DNA of 64,000 nucleotides from Chitinophagaceae bacterium (GTDB taxonomy: Bacteria; Bacteroidota; Bacteroidia; Chitinophagales; Chitinophagaceae): the NCBI GenBank assembly GCA_023957575.1, contig JAMLGU010000004.1:186001-250000 (forward strand), given 5' to 3'. The position numbers and the translations under genes were made by a program. Below the pieces are notes generated by a model that saw nothing but the letters and a program-made list of their open reading frames with translations, was not told where the DNA came from and did no database searches. Below are positions 17,295-25,395 of the stretch, one piece after another; position 1 is the first letter of the stretch; each line of letters opens with the position of its first letter.

Positions 17295-17633
17295 ATGACT
17301 AAGGTTTCCATAAAAGAAAATTCATGGATTGCCAGGATTGCCTCAAAAAAATTAGGAGGTACCGGTGCCGCCATTGTAATCGGGAAGACCATTCACGTAT
17401 GGGGAGTGAGCCGTAAGAAATTTCTTGGAAACAAAAGATGGGTACGGCACGAATTGAAACACGTAGCGCAATTTGAACAACACGGATTGCTGCCTTTTAT
17501 TGCAAAATACCTTTGGCATAGCCTGTTTCACGGCTATCACAATTGCTGCTACGAAAAGGAAGCCAGAGAAGCCGAAAACGATGAAATGATTGCTGCAAAA
17601 TATGTTTTCACCGATGATGAAGCCTTAGTCTGA
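17295..17633 (+). CDS. Small HExxH-motif protein (DUF4157-like)
   Basis: The 112-residue protein contains RHELKHVAQFEQHG (about 54-67), an HExxH zinc-peptidase motif, and later HGYHNCCYEKEAREAEND, where the E of EKEAREAE could be the third ligand. This arrangement is that of DUF4157-like minimal metalloprotease domains in Bacteroidota. There is no signal peptide. Proteolysis is not proven for the family. It starts three bases after bcp, so the two are likely co-transcribed. It converges with the kinase gene. Confidence 0.65.
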   Translation: MTKVSIKENSWIARIASKKLGGTGAAIVIGKTIHVWGVSRKKFLGNKRWVRHELKHVAQFEQHGLLPFIAKYLWHSLFHGYHNCCYEKEAREAENDEMIAAKYVFTDDEALV

Positions 17634-17689
17634 AAAGGAACGAAATTTTAGTGGAAAATCCTTTTCATTCTCCCGTTTCAAAGCGATGT

Positions 17690-19378
17690 CTAAGGATACA
17701 TTGTACCTCTCAGACCGGTTTTGAAACTCTCCTTTGACAATACATTGCGAATGTTACCACTACTCTCTGACCGTTCCAAACGCATGCTACGCCCCCTTGC
17801 TGTAACTGAATTAAAAGTTAAATCCATTCTTATTTTGCCAATTTTTTTGATCCGACCATGAATGATAGCGCCGGACGGAATGATCACATCACCTCTCATT
17901 TCTACAGGCGCCACTACTTTGAAACTCACGGCCTGTCCATCTTCTGCAGTTTCAGGAGTGATGTTTTCTCGCAATAAAAGTATTGCTGATGCTCTCAATT
18001 TCACCGGTTCTGATATTAAAGGCGGCTCCGGTTTGGGTGCCGGTTTTGGCGGCGGTTCTTCATTTTCTGTTTTTCCGGGCTTTTTGGAATTTGTATTTTC
18101 CGCCGGTTTCTTATCAGAGATGCCTGACTGTTCGGACTGACCTTTATTTTCTTCCTTCTTCTTTTTATTCAAAATTAAATTAATGGAATCTTCATTTACT
18201 GTTGGTTGTTCGGGAAGGGGAACAAGCGATTCTTCTTTGTCATTTTTGGTCACATTATTATTTAGTGTAGCTACCGGGCTGTCTTTATTTTCGTCTGATG
18301 AAGCGTCTGATGAAGAAAATATTTTGACCAATGAAAAAACCACCAGAATCCCAACAAGAACCAGGTAAAAGAACTTATTTTGCAACAGGGCAGCAATGTC
18401 CATTTTTTTACCGGAAGATTTGTTGGCGTTCATATCTACCACGGTAGTTGCCGGCTTACTGCTATGAGCAGCAGCTAACGGTATCGCCTCTTGTTTTCCC
18501 ATTATCGGACCTTCTGTTGTTGCGGGCGCCTCGGGGTCAATGTATTTTGAATCAATTTCGTGTAATTCCGGATAAGCTGCCTTCAAAGCCTGCAGAAAAT
18601 TTTTAGCATTTAGGAATCTTTTTTCTTGTTTCTTTTCAAGAGCCTTCAGTACCAGATCGGACAAGGGTTTTGGTACTGCAACATTCAATTTTTGAGGATT
18701 TACCGGTTTTTCTTTTACAATATCCTGCATTAGCATATAATCACTTTTTCCGGTAAAAGGAAGTTTACCCGTCAGCATTTCATAAATTGTAACCCCAACG
18801 GCATATATATCAGAAGCCTCAGATGGGTCTTTACCTTCGATTAATTCAGGAGCTAAAAATTCAATAGTACCTATTACGCGGCTGGCCTGGGTCAGTTTAG
18901 CCGCATCGGACACCTTTGCAATTCCAAAATCCATCAGCTTTACATCATTATCTTTGGTAAGCATAATATTGGCCGGCTTTATGTCGCGATGCAAAATTCC
19001 TTTTGCGTGAGCATGGCTCAGGCCCTCCAATACTTTTAGCATTACAGGTACAACCAACTGGTAAGGCAAGCGGTTTTTCTTGCGAATCAACTGGTCAAGG
19101 TTTTGCCCCTCCACATACTCCATCACCATAAAATAATCATCGTCCTTTTGCAAATAGTTGTATAGCAATGCAATATTGGGATGCGAAAGACGTGCCAATG
19201 TTTTGGCTTCATTTTTAAAACGCTCTAAAAATTGTGGCTGGCTTGTAAGATTTACATTCAGGTTTTTTATGGCTACCGTTCGTCCTAAAAGTGTGTCGGT
19301 GGCCAAATACACTTTTCCCATACCCCCTTCACCCAATAATGAAGAAACCTGATAATTTTGTATGGTTGTTCCTATCAT
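17690..19378 (-). CDS. Hanks-type serine/threonine protein kinase with transmembrane segment
   Basis: The 562-residue protein has an N-terminal kinase domain (about 8-270): Gly-rich LLGEGGMGKVYLA, K38 in VAIKNL, catalytic HRDIKPAN with D132, and DFG with D150. A membrane span follows at about 336-354, after a linker rich in Pro and Lys. The outer part ends in a beta-rich domain (about 470-562) with VIIPSGAIIHGRI, which resembles the C-terminal domain of TraM/TrbI-type conjugation proteins. The kinase is therefore cytoplasmic with a periplasmic sensor or anchor. It is the last gene of a four-gene operon with an FHA protein and a PP2C phosphatase, the expected reader and eraser of its phosphorylation. 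Confidence 0.9.
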   Translation of the reverse strand: MIGTTIQNYQVSSLLGEGGMGKVYLATDTLLGRTVAIKNLNVNLTSQPQFLERFKNEAKTLARLSHPNIALLYNYLQKDDDYFMVMEYVEGQNLDQLIRKKNRLPYQLVVPVMLKVLEGLSHAHAKGILHRDIKPANIMLTKDNDVKLMDFGIAKVSDAAKLTQASRVIGTIEFLAPELIEGKDPSEASDIYAVGVTIYEMLTGKLPFTGKSDYMLMQDIVKEKPVNPQKLNVAVPKPLSDLVLKALEKKQEKRFLNAKNFLQALKAAYPELHEIDSKYIDPEAPATTEGPIMGKQEAIPLAAAHSSKPATTVVDMNANKSSGKKMDIAALLQNKFFYLVLVGILVVFSLVKIFSSSDASSDENKDSPVATLNNNVTKNDKEESLVPLPEQPTVNEDSINLILNKKKKEENKGQSEQSGISDKKPAENTNSKKPGKTENEEPPPKPAPKPEPPLISEPVKLRASAILLLRENITPETAEDGQAVSFKVVAPVEMRGDVIIPSGAIIHGRIKKIGKIRMDLTFNSVTARGRSMRLERSESSGNIRNVLSKESFKTGLRGTMYP

Positions 19379-19420
19379 AGCGCTTGATTATATAGAAGGT
19401 TAATTTTTAATTTTTCATTA

Positions 19421-20278
19421 TTACCCGGGTTCAGTATCTCTTGGCGGCCTTTTGTTGATACTGCCTTTTCTTGATGCGATTATTACCGTAATATTGTCAT
19501 GCCCGCCTCTGTTTTTTGCATTTTCTACCATTTCCATAGCTACCTTTTCGATGTTTATTTCGGCTTTTAATAGCTCGGCCATTTCTTTTTCTTTCACATA
19601 TTCATAAAGTCCATCAGAACAAAGCAATATAGATACATCATCATTCCAATCAAATTGCAACAGTTTTATCTCACCATCAATAAATGGTTTGGTGCCCAAG
19701 GCATTAGTAAGCACATTTCTTTCGGGATGGGTGCCAGCTTCTTCCGGTCTTATTTCGCCTCTATCTATTTTGTATTGCACCAGGGTTTGGTCTTTGCTTA
19801 ACTGAGATGGCACATCACCTTTAAACAAATAAGCCCTGCTGTCTCCCACTTGCGTAAGGTAAATTTCCTTATTTTTTATTACTATACCTGTAATGGTAGT
19901 ACCCATACCTCTTAAAGCCGCATCGGTCAAAGACGATTCATAAATAGCCTTATTTGCCTTTTCCAGCGCATGTTTCAGGGATTTAATAATATTTAGATCA
20001 TTGTTGTAATATTCCCTGCCAAACACCTCCACAGCTATTCTGCTGGCAACTTCGCCACTGTTGTGCCCTCCCATTCCATCGGCCAAAATCAACAAATACC
20101 CTCTTTTATGCAATACTGCCTCGTCATCGGGAACTAAAATTATGGCTGCATCTTCATTGTTGGTTCTAACCATGCCTACATCCGACAAAACCGCTACTAC
20201 CATATCTTTTAAGGCAATCGGCTCATTAAAAGCGCTGACAATTACTTCCTGCTTTTTTTTTGTAAACCACCCAAACAT
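19421..20278 (-). CDS. PP2C-family Ser/Thr protein phosphatase
   Basis: The 285-residue protein carries the PP2C metal motifs: LADGMGGHNSGEVAS (about 66-80), TQVGDSRAYLF, LLCSDGLYEYV and GGHDNITVIIA. PP2C enzymes remove phosphate from Ser/Thr with two Mg or Mn ions and here very probably oppose the kinase encoded 42 bases downstream. It is cytoplasmic with no membrane segment. The N-terminal 30 residues (WFTKKKQEVIVSAFNEPI) are extra compared with a minimal PP2C. The upstream gene ends nine bases before its start. Confidence 0.92.
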   Translation of the reverse strand: MFGWFTKKKQEVIVSAFNEPIALKDMVVAVLSDVGMVRTNNEDAAIILVPDDEAVLHKRGYLLILADGMGGHNSGEVASRIAVEVFGREYYNNDLNIIKSLKHALEKANKAIYESSLTDAALRGMGTTITGIVIKNKEIYLTQVGDSRAYLFKGDVPSQLSKDQTLVQYKIDRGEIRPEEAGTHPERNVLTNALGTKPFIDGEIKLLQFDWNDDVSILLCSDGLYEYVKEKEMAELLKAEINIEKVAMEMVENAKNRGGHDNITVIIASRKGSINKRPPRDTEPG

Positions 20279-20287
20279 AAGGAGGCT

Positions 20288-20932
20288 TTAAAGTTTTTTT
20301 CGTAGCGCTACCAATGCCAGCAATGCCAGAACCCCGGCGCCAAGAAGCGAATAGCCGGCTGTTTTTAAGTCTTTATCTCCCGACACCACTGCCGTTTCTG
20401 TGGGGCAATTGTATTTCACCGTTACATTTCCAAATTCATCTTTATCAAAATCCATATTCGTAGTCTCGGAGGGGAAAGTAAAAGTCATATTATTTTGCAA
20501 AATTGCGTTACCGTTTGCTTCGGATTGCACATAATTAACAGAATTGGGTGTAAGTTTTACCGGTTGAATATCTTTGGACCCAATGGTGGCTACCCATTTA
20601 TTTTTACCTAAATATTCTACTACCCCTTTTGCTTTATACTCAATGGTAAAAGTTCTGTCCATTTCATTGGGTGAATATTTAAAATCATAAACGTAGTATG
20701 GACTTGCCGCTCTTTCAATGGTTCTCTTCACCATTGATGCCTGACCTCCGCCATACATATAGTTCCATGCAATCCATTGTGAGGCAGTTAATTTACCCGA
20801 CATGGTAAATAATGCATTACCGATTGAATCTACTTTGGCATCCGTTTTAATTTGTAGTGTTTCAGGCTTAATTTGTGCATCGGTTATTTGCCAGATGAAA
20901 ATTGATAATATAAGAAGTTGTAAAGTTTTCAT
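20288..20932 (-). CDS. Exported protein with C-terminal membrane anchor in the kinase operon
   Basis: The 214-residue protein has a signal peptide (MKTLQLLILSIFIWQITDAQ), a region of mainly beta character, and a C-terminal hydrophobic segment (GYSLLGAGVLALLALVALRKK, about 193-212) with positive end residues. This is a type I membrane arrangement with the body in the periplasm. I do not recognise a domain. It sits nine bases before the phosphatase gene and 61 bases after the FHA gene, so it belongs to the signalling operon. It could be the ligand-binding or substrate component. Confidence 0.7.
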   Translation of the reverse strand: MKTLQLLILSIFIWQITDAQIKPETLQIKTDAKVDSIGNALFTMSGKLTASQWIAWNYMYGGGQASMVKRTIERAASPYYVYDFKYSPNEMDRTFTIEYKAKGVVEYLGKNKWVATIGSKDIQPVKLTPNSVNYVQSEANGNAILQNNMTFTFPSETTNMDFDKDEFGNVTVKYNCPTETAVVSGDKDLKTAGYSLLGAGVLALLALVALRKKL

Positions 20933-20993
20933 TTTTCAAAATTTAAATGTTCAGTCTGATGACTTTTTAATGTTTTTACAAAACGTAACCACC

Positions 20994-22637
20994 TTAATTT
21001 TTACTAAAAACGAATGGGCCACCCACTGCAAATCTTTCTGCCATTTCATCTACTTTAGTACGAAGGAAAGCATCATCCGTCAGTTCAATTTGATGCACGC
21101 CTTTAGCAATCAGGTCATTCACATCAATTAAAGTATAACGGGGATCGCCGGCCTGAACATTTTTAATAAAATCATCTACTTCTTTCATTCCTATTTGAAA
21201 TGCCTCAAACGGACTGGCAATATGGCCTAATCCTTCGCCACCTACAGCAGTGGGTTCAATAGCAAATAATTGACCATTATATTTTATTCCCGGAAAAGCA
21301 TGGCCGGGGATGAAAAATATTACAGGGTCCAATCCTTCGGCAGCAAAAACACTGGCATATAAAAAAGACATTTCAATACAAAGGCCGGTATTTCCGGTAA
21401 TAACCTCGCGTGGCAGCCTTATTTTTTGCATGGTGCCTTGAATATCTCCTTTTTGTACAAAAGCGCCGCCTGTTCCACTATACACCATGTGTGTACGCCG
21501 GGTGGCTTCATAAACGCCCATCATAAAACGAATGGCTTCATCCGACTTATTGCCTACAGAAGCTGTTTCGCCGGCTAAAAGTTTTTCCTGTATTTGTTGG
21601 GTGTAGTACTTTACGATAGGATCCTGTGGTGTGATGAAAACCGGAGCCAAATCATTATTATCCTCCAGATCTTTAACACCCGTTACCTCACTTGCAGGCA
21701 TATTAGTGTATAAAAAGTCATTGCGGCTCAACATAGAGAATGGGTAGGTTTTTTCATATTTTTCCTGTTTACCTGCCGATGTATAGGTAATACGTATCTG
21801 AGCCCGTTCTGCCGATTCTGTGGTTTTTTGAGTAACAGATTGCGGGAATTGCGGGTAAATGGTTGTAACAGCCGATCCGCCGGGCAAAATAAATTTGGAA
21901 TCAGAAGCGGTGGTCCAGTTTATGATGCCGGGAATAGAATACTCTACCTTAACATCATTTAAAATGCCGGTACCCTTGTTATCAATTACTATTTTGGCAA
22001 AATAATACCTTCCATCTAATGCAGCGGGATTGGCATATACCTTGTAAGCGGCCGGCATTATTGCCGGCAATGGAAAGATTTGTACTACCAAATCGCCCTC
22101 ACCGCTCGTTTTTGCTACCACCGTTTTTTGGTTTCCTTTCCACAGCACACCGGCACCGCCTATCAGCAATAACACCGGCAATAACAACCAATAGGCAAAT
22201 TTGGCCGATTTTGCAGTAGGCGTAGTAGTTTTTGCATCTATATCAATAGTGGTAGTGGCGGGGCTGATGTTCACCAACTGTGTAGGCAAGGGCCCGCCCG
22301 GCCTGGGGGTGAGGTCGAAGATGAAGGAAGGGCCATTGGCGCCTAACTTTACCTCATCTCCCGGATTAAGTAATACAGAGCCTTCTACTTTTTTACCATT
22401 GACGAAGGTTCCGTTTCGGGAGCCATTATCTTCAATAATAAAAACATCCTCTGCTTTTTTAATGATTTTTCCGTGGTTGCGGCTAACCACTAATTCGGTT
22501 TCCGGATCGAACTGAATGTCGCTGGCGGTATCCCGACCGATGGTCAGTTCGGATTTTGAGAAATCAAATTCTTCTTGTTGACTTGCCTTTTGTCCGTTTA
22601 TAAAACGGATAAGGTATCTTTTTGGTGAGGTGGACAT
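20994..22637 (-). CDS. FHA domain - transmembrane - transglutaminase-like protein
   Basis: The 547-residue protein has three parts. Residues about 28-108 are an FHA domain: LTIGRDTASDIQF with R35, VSRNHGKI with S52, and NGSRNGTFVNG, the phosphothreonine-binding set. Residues about 147-166 are one membrane span. The large outer part ends in a papain/transglutaminase-like core with C420 in GNTGLCIEMS, H446 in IPGHAFPG and E461 in FAIEPT. The FHA domain is thus in the cytoplasm and the enzyme-like part in the periplasm. It is the first gene of the operon with phosphatase and kinase, so the FHA part probably reads phosphorylation by that kinase. Transpeptidation, deamidation or peptidase activity cannot be chosen between from sequence. 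Confidence 0.85.
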   Translation of the reverse strand: MSTSPKRYLIRFINGQKASQQEEFDFSKSELTIGRDTASDIQFDPETELVVSRNHGKIIKKAEDVFIIEDNGSRNGTFVNGKKVEGSVLLNPGDEVKLGANGPSFIFDLTPRPGGPLPTQLVNISPATTTIDIDAKTTTPTAKSAKFAYWLLLPVLLLIGGAGVLWKGNQKTVVAKTSGEGDLVVQIFPLPAIMPAAYKVYANPAALDGRYYFAKIVIDNKGTGILNDVKVEYSIPGIINWTTASDSKFILPGGSAVTTIYPQFPQSVTQKTTESAERAQIRITYTSAGKQEKYEKTYPFSMLSRNDFLYTNMPASEVTGVKDLEDNNDLAPVFITPQDPIVKYYTQQIQEKLLAGETASVGNKSDEAIRFMMGVYEATRRTHMVYSGTGGAFVQKGDIQGTMQKIRLPREVITGNTGLCIEMSFLYASVFAAEGLDPVIFFIPGHAFPGIKYNGQLFAIEPTAVGGEGLGHIASPFEAFQIGMKEVDDFIKNVQAGDPRYTLIDVNDLIAKGVHQIELTDDAFLRTKVDEMAERFAVGGPFVFSKN

Positions 22638-22678
22638 GCGAAATCGTTTTTAGTGTTGACTAATTTGTTTGAGTGAAA

Positions 22679-22727
22679 CAAATATAATCATTTTTAATGA
22701 TTAATTCTTTTTTGATTAATCAAAAAA
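22679..22727 (-). promoter_or_regulatory. Predicted promoter of the FHA/kinase operon with 20-bp palindrome
   Basis: On the minus strand TATATTTG (22686-22679) is a perfect TANNTTTG box, about 40 bases before the FHA start. The palindrome TTTTTTGATTAATCAAAAAA (22708-22727) is perfect and covers the place where the -33 element would lie. A half-site copy TGATTAAT occurs at 22698-22705. This looks like an operator in a divergent control region. Confidence 0.5.
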
Positions 22728-22843
22728 AATTTTTATCTTCATTGGGTGTAAATAAAAATAAATTCCGAAACCGGATTTTATTAAAAAAGAGTTGGAGGAA
22801 GCGCTTGCAAGATTGATTTTTTCACCACCAAAAATAAATCGTT

Positions 22844-23476
22844 ATGAAAGGTCCTCATTTTAGTTTTCAGAAACGAACTGGTTTCATACCCACTTTTGTA
22901 TCTCAATTACCAAAGGTTTTCTTAATTCTTTTTTCGGTTCTATTATTCTTTTCCTGTAAAAATGCAGAGAAGGAATTAGCAGGTGAAGAGTTGCAAAAAG
23001 AAAAAGATGCAATTCTTGCTGTAATTCAAAAGGAAACAACTTCATTTTTTGCACGGGATTATCAAAGTTGGCAATCTACCTTTGCTCAAACTGATTATGC
23101 GTTTCAGGGTTGGAGCAATAAGGACGGCACTTTTGATGCCAGTGTAGGATGGGATAATATTGATAAGGTGGTTGGGTCTTATATTCACGAAAATCCTGTA
23201 CCCGACTCCAGCCAGCGCAGGGTGGAACGCAAAAATATAATGTACAAATTTTATGGACACAATGTAGCTTTCCTTACCTGGGATCAGTTCAACAGCGACA
23301 AGGGAGAAAATATGTATCTGCACAGTAAAGAAACCAGAGTGATGGAAAAAATTAACGGGCAATGGAAGATTGTTCAGGTTGCGGCATTTTGGGATTATGT
23401 GCATCCTATTTCTGGGGATAAACTAAAGGATATTCAGCGCATGGATGATGAATCAAGAGGTAAAGGCAAGTTATAA
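22844..23476 (+). CDS. Lipoprotein with SnoaL/DUF4440-like (NTF2 fold) domain
   Basis: The 210-residue protein has a lipobox-type signal (LFSVLLFFSC, cysteine at about residue 38) that predicts a membrane-anchored lipoprotein. The mature part resembles the NTF2-like DUF4440/SnoaL fold: an N-terminal helix with EKDAILAVIQKETTSFFARDYQSW, then a curved sheet ending KINGQWKIVQVAAFWDY. Proteins of this fold bind small ligands or act as enzymes; nothing in the sequence fixes the role. The start ATG at 22844 leaves a rather long n-region of about 25 residues. A strong hairpin terminator follows. Confidence 0.72.
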   Translation: MKGPHFSFQKRTGFIPTFVSQLPKVFLILFSVLLFFSCKNAEKELAGEELQKEKDAILAVIQKETTSFFARDYQSWQSTFAQTDYAFQGWSNKDGTFDASVGWDNIDKVVGSYIHENPVPDSSQRRVERKNIMYKFYGHNVAFLTWDQFNSDKGENMYLHSKETRVMEKINGQWKIVQVAAFWDYVHPISGDKLKDIQRMDDESRGKGKL

Positions 23477-23535
23477 GTCTATAATTTTAAATATATTGGC
23501 AGTTTTGAGGTTTTAAAACCAGCAGTAATAGCCTC

Positions 23536-23597
23536 TCCGCATGCAATGCCCATCATATCAGAAAGCTATTATGGGTATTGTTTGCGGATTTTTTTTT
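23536..23597 (+). terminator. Rho-independent terminator after the NTF2-like lipoprotein gene
   Basis: TCCGCA (23536-23541), CAAT and CCCAT pair with ATGGG, ATTG and TGCGGA (23583-23588) in a nested stem with small internal loops, and nine T residues follow at once. Confidence 0.85.
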
Positions 23598-23647
23598 GAC
23601 TAAATAGCTTTTGCATATATCCATAACATTTTCCTTTCCTTTGCAAA

Positions 23648-24532
23648 ATGAATGTCGGGAAAGGGATAAGCGTTTTTACCAATCAAATACTAAAAGGACT
23701 GAGCCAGATAATGCTGCAGGAAAACCGCCGGACAGGTTTATTATTTGCGCTTGGTTTGTTTGTAGAAAAATGGCAATATGGTCTGGCTGCCATTGTAGCG
23801 GCAATTGCAGGAACCATTACTGCACATGCTTTTAATTTTGGTAAAAAAGAAACAGATGCCGGATTGTACGGCTTCAGTGCTGCATTGGTGGGTGTAGTTC
23901 TGGTATTTCTGTTCAAAGAGTCATGGACAATCTGGTTACTGGTTATTTTTGGTGGTAGTTTAGCATCGGTACTGCAGTTTTTGTTTATTCGAAAAAATAT
24001 ACCAGCCTACACATTTCCGTTTATTCTGGTATCGTGGATTATTATTTATTTTCTACAAAATTACACTGGAATTCCTGCAACAGACCTGATTCAATCAAAA
24101 CTTGATCTTGGTATTTACAATGCCCTATTTATACCTACCAATGGCTTTGGGGAGGTCATTTTTCAATCAGGGAAAATTTCAGGCGTATTGTTTTTTATTG
24201 GCGTACTCATCAGTAATCGTCCGGCTGCCATGTATGGTTTGGCTGCTTCTTTTCTGGGCGCTTTAATTTCATTGACTTTGAAGCAAAATGTCGAGTCGGT
24301 ACAGTTGGGGCTTTTTGGCTTCAACGCTGTGTTGACGGCCATTGCATTTTCGGGGGCAAAAAAAATCAATCTGTTGCTGATAGCTATTGGTACTTTGATT
24401 ACCATTTTTATACATATTGCACTGGTTGAATATCATATTCTGGATGCGGTGGGTGGCGTGCTCACTTTTCCTTTTGTTGCCGGCACCTGGATTACGCTGA
24501 TTGTACAGCGGATGTTTAAGATTAAAATTTGA
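23648..24532 (+). CDS. Urea transporter family protein
   Basis: The 294-residue membrane protein has about ten spans in two similar halves. The first half contains GLYGFSAALVGVVL (about 76-89) and the second GLFGFNAVLTAIAFSG (about 222-237); this repeated L-GFN/S-A-L element is the selectivity-filter motif of urea channels (UT/dvUT family). It would allow facilitated passage of urea across the inner membrane. No urease genes are in the window, so substrate and purpose are inferred from family only. It is transcribed alone, after the terminator of the previous gene. Confidence 0.85.
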   Translation: MNVGKGISVFTNQILKGLSQIMLQENRRTGLLFALGLFVEKWQYGLAAIVAAIAGTITAHAFNFGKKETDAGLYGFSAALVGVVLVFLFKESWTIWLLVIFGGSLASVLQFLFIRKNIPAYTFPFILVSWIIIYFLQNYTGIPATDLIQSKLDLGIYNALFIPTNGFGEVIFQSGKISGVLFFIGVLISNRPAAMYGLAASFLGALISLTLKQNVESVQLGLFGFNAVLTAIAFSGAKKINLLLIAIGTLITIFIHIALVEYHILDAVGGVLTFPFVAGTWITLIVQRMFKIKI

Positions 24533-24587
24533 GATACTCAGAATAGGAAAGTATTTCCTCCGAAAATATGAATATCATTTGTTTTTA

Positions 24588-24595
24588 TATCTTTG
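24588..24595 (+). promoter_or_regulatory. Predicted -7 box before the beta-barrel gene
   Basis: TATCTTTG is a perfect TANNTTTG box, 24 bases before the ATG at 24620; the upstream -33 element is weak. Confidence 0.4.
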
Positions 24596-24619
24596 ACCCC
24601 AATATAAAAATCCGTTCCG

Positions 24620-25309
24620 ATGAAAAAAAATTATTGTATAGCTTGTTTGTTCTCCATTTTATTATTGATGATGGCTTCATCTGCCTTTGCGCAGGATAAT
24701 GGACCAAAAGTGAGAAATGCCAACGAGGATGGAGAAGAGAGGATAGATGAAAAGGGGTTTAAAAAACACAATTTGTTTACAGGTGGTACCGCAACACTTG
24801 CCTTTTACAGTGGGGGATCGGTACTGGGCGCCAATCCGATGCTGGGGTATAAGCTAAATGACTATTTTGATGCCGGTGTGGTTTTAAATTTTGCCTATAC
24901 AGGCCAGAGGGATTATATGGTTGTGAATGATAAGTTGAAACAGTTTGTATATGGCCCGGGCGTATTTTTAAGAGCTTATCCGGTTCCCTTCTTGTTTGCG
25001 CAGGCACAGGTTGAGCATAATTTTACCACACAAAGTTACAGGGCCTTGGGAGGGAATGTAACGTCTTCAACAAAGGATGCTTCTTCATTGCTATTGGGAG
25101 CTGGGTTTGCCTCAGGCCGGGTGAAGGGGGGTACTACCTTCTTTTATATGTCCTTATTGTTTGATGTTTTAAAGAACAGAAACAGCCCTTATGTAAATGT
25201 TAAACATTATGGCACCTCGAGCGAAAGAGTTGATCTTGTGCCTGTTATACGTGCAGGAGTTAATATCGGCCTCTTTCAGGGAAGATATGGACGCTATCAG
25301 GAATTCTAA
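24620..25309 (+). CDS. Outer membrane beta-barrel-like protein of unknown function
   Basis: The 229-residue protein has a signal peptide (about 1-25, cut after SSAFAQ). The rest alternates hydrophobic and polar residues with aromatic girdles (FDAGVVLNFAYTGQRDY, FLFAQAQVEHNFT, GTTFFYMSLLFDVL) and would form about eight strands. An acidic or Lys-rich linker (KVRNANEDGEERIDEKG) precedes the barrel. It resembles small outer membrane beta-barrel proteins (OmpW/porin-type DUFs) of Bacteroidota, but I do not recognise the exact family. It is transcribed separately from trpB. Confidence 0.72.
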   Translation: MKKNYCIACLFSILLLMMASSAFAQDNGPKVRNANEDGEERIDEKGFKKHNLFTGGTATLAFYSGGSVLGANPMLGYKLNDYFDAGVVLNFAYTGQRDYMVVNDKLKQFVYGPGVFLRAYPVPFLFAQAQVEHNFTTQSYRALGGNVTSSTKDASSLLLGAGFASGRVKGGTTFFYMSLLFDVLKNRNSPYVNVKHYGTSSERVDLVPVIRAGVNIGLFQGRYGRYQEF

Positions 25310-25334
25310 ATAAATGCAGCAGCTAACGTTTTTT

Positions 25335-25367
25335 CTTGCCTGAGAAATGAAGGTTTTATTATCTTTA
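25335..25367 (+). promoter_or_regulatory. Predicted promoter of trpBA
   Basis: CTTG (25335-25338), 21 bases, and TATCTTTA (25360-25367) are close to the Bacteroidota pattern and lie 28 bases before the trpB ATG. No leader peptide or attenuator is seen. Confidence 0.35.
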
Positions 25368-25395
25368 TCCACTTTCAAAATAATTATTTTCAACC

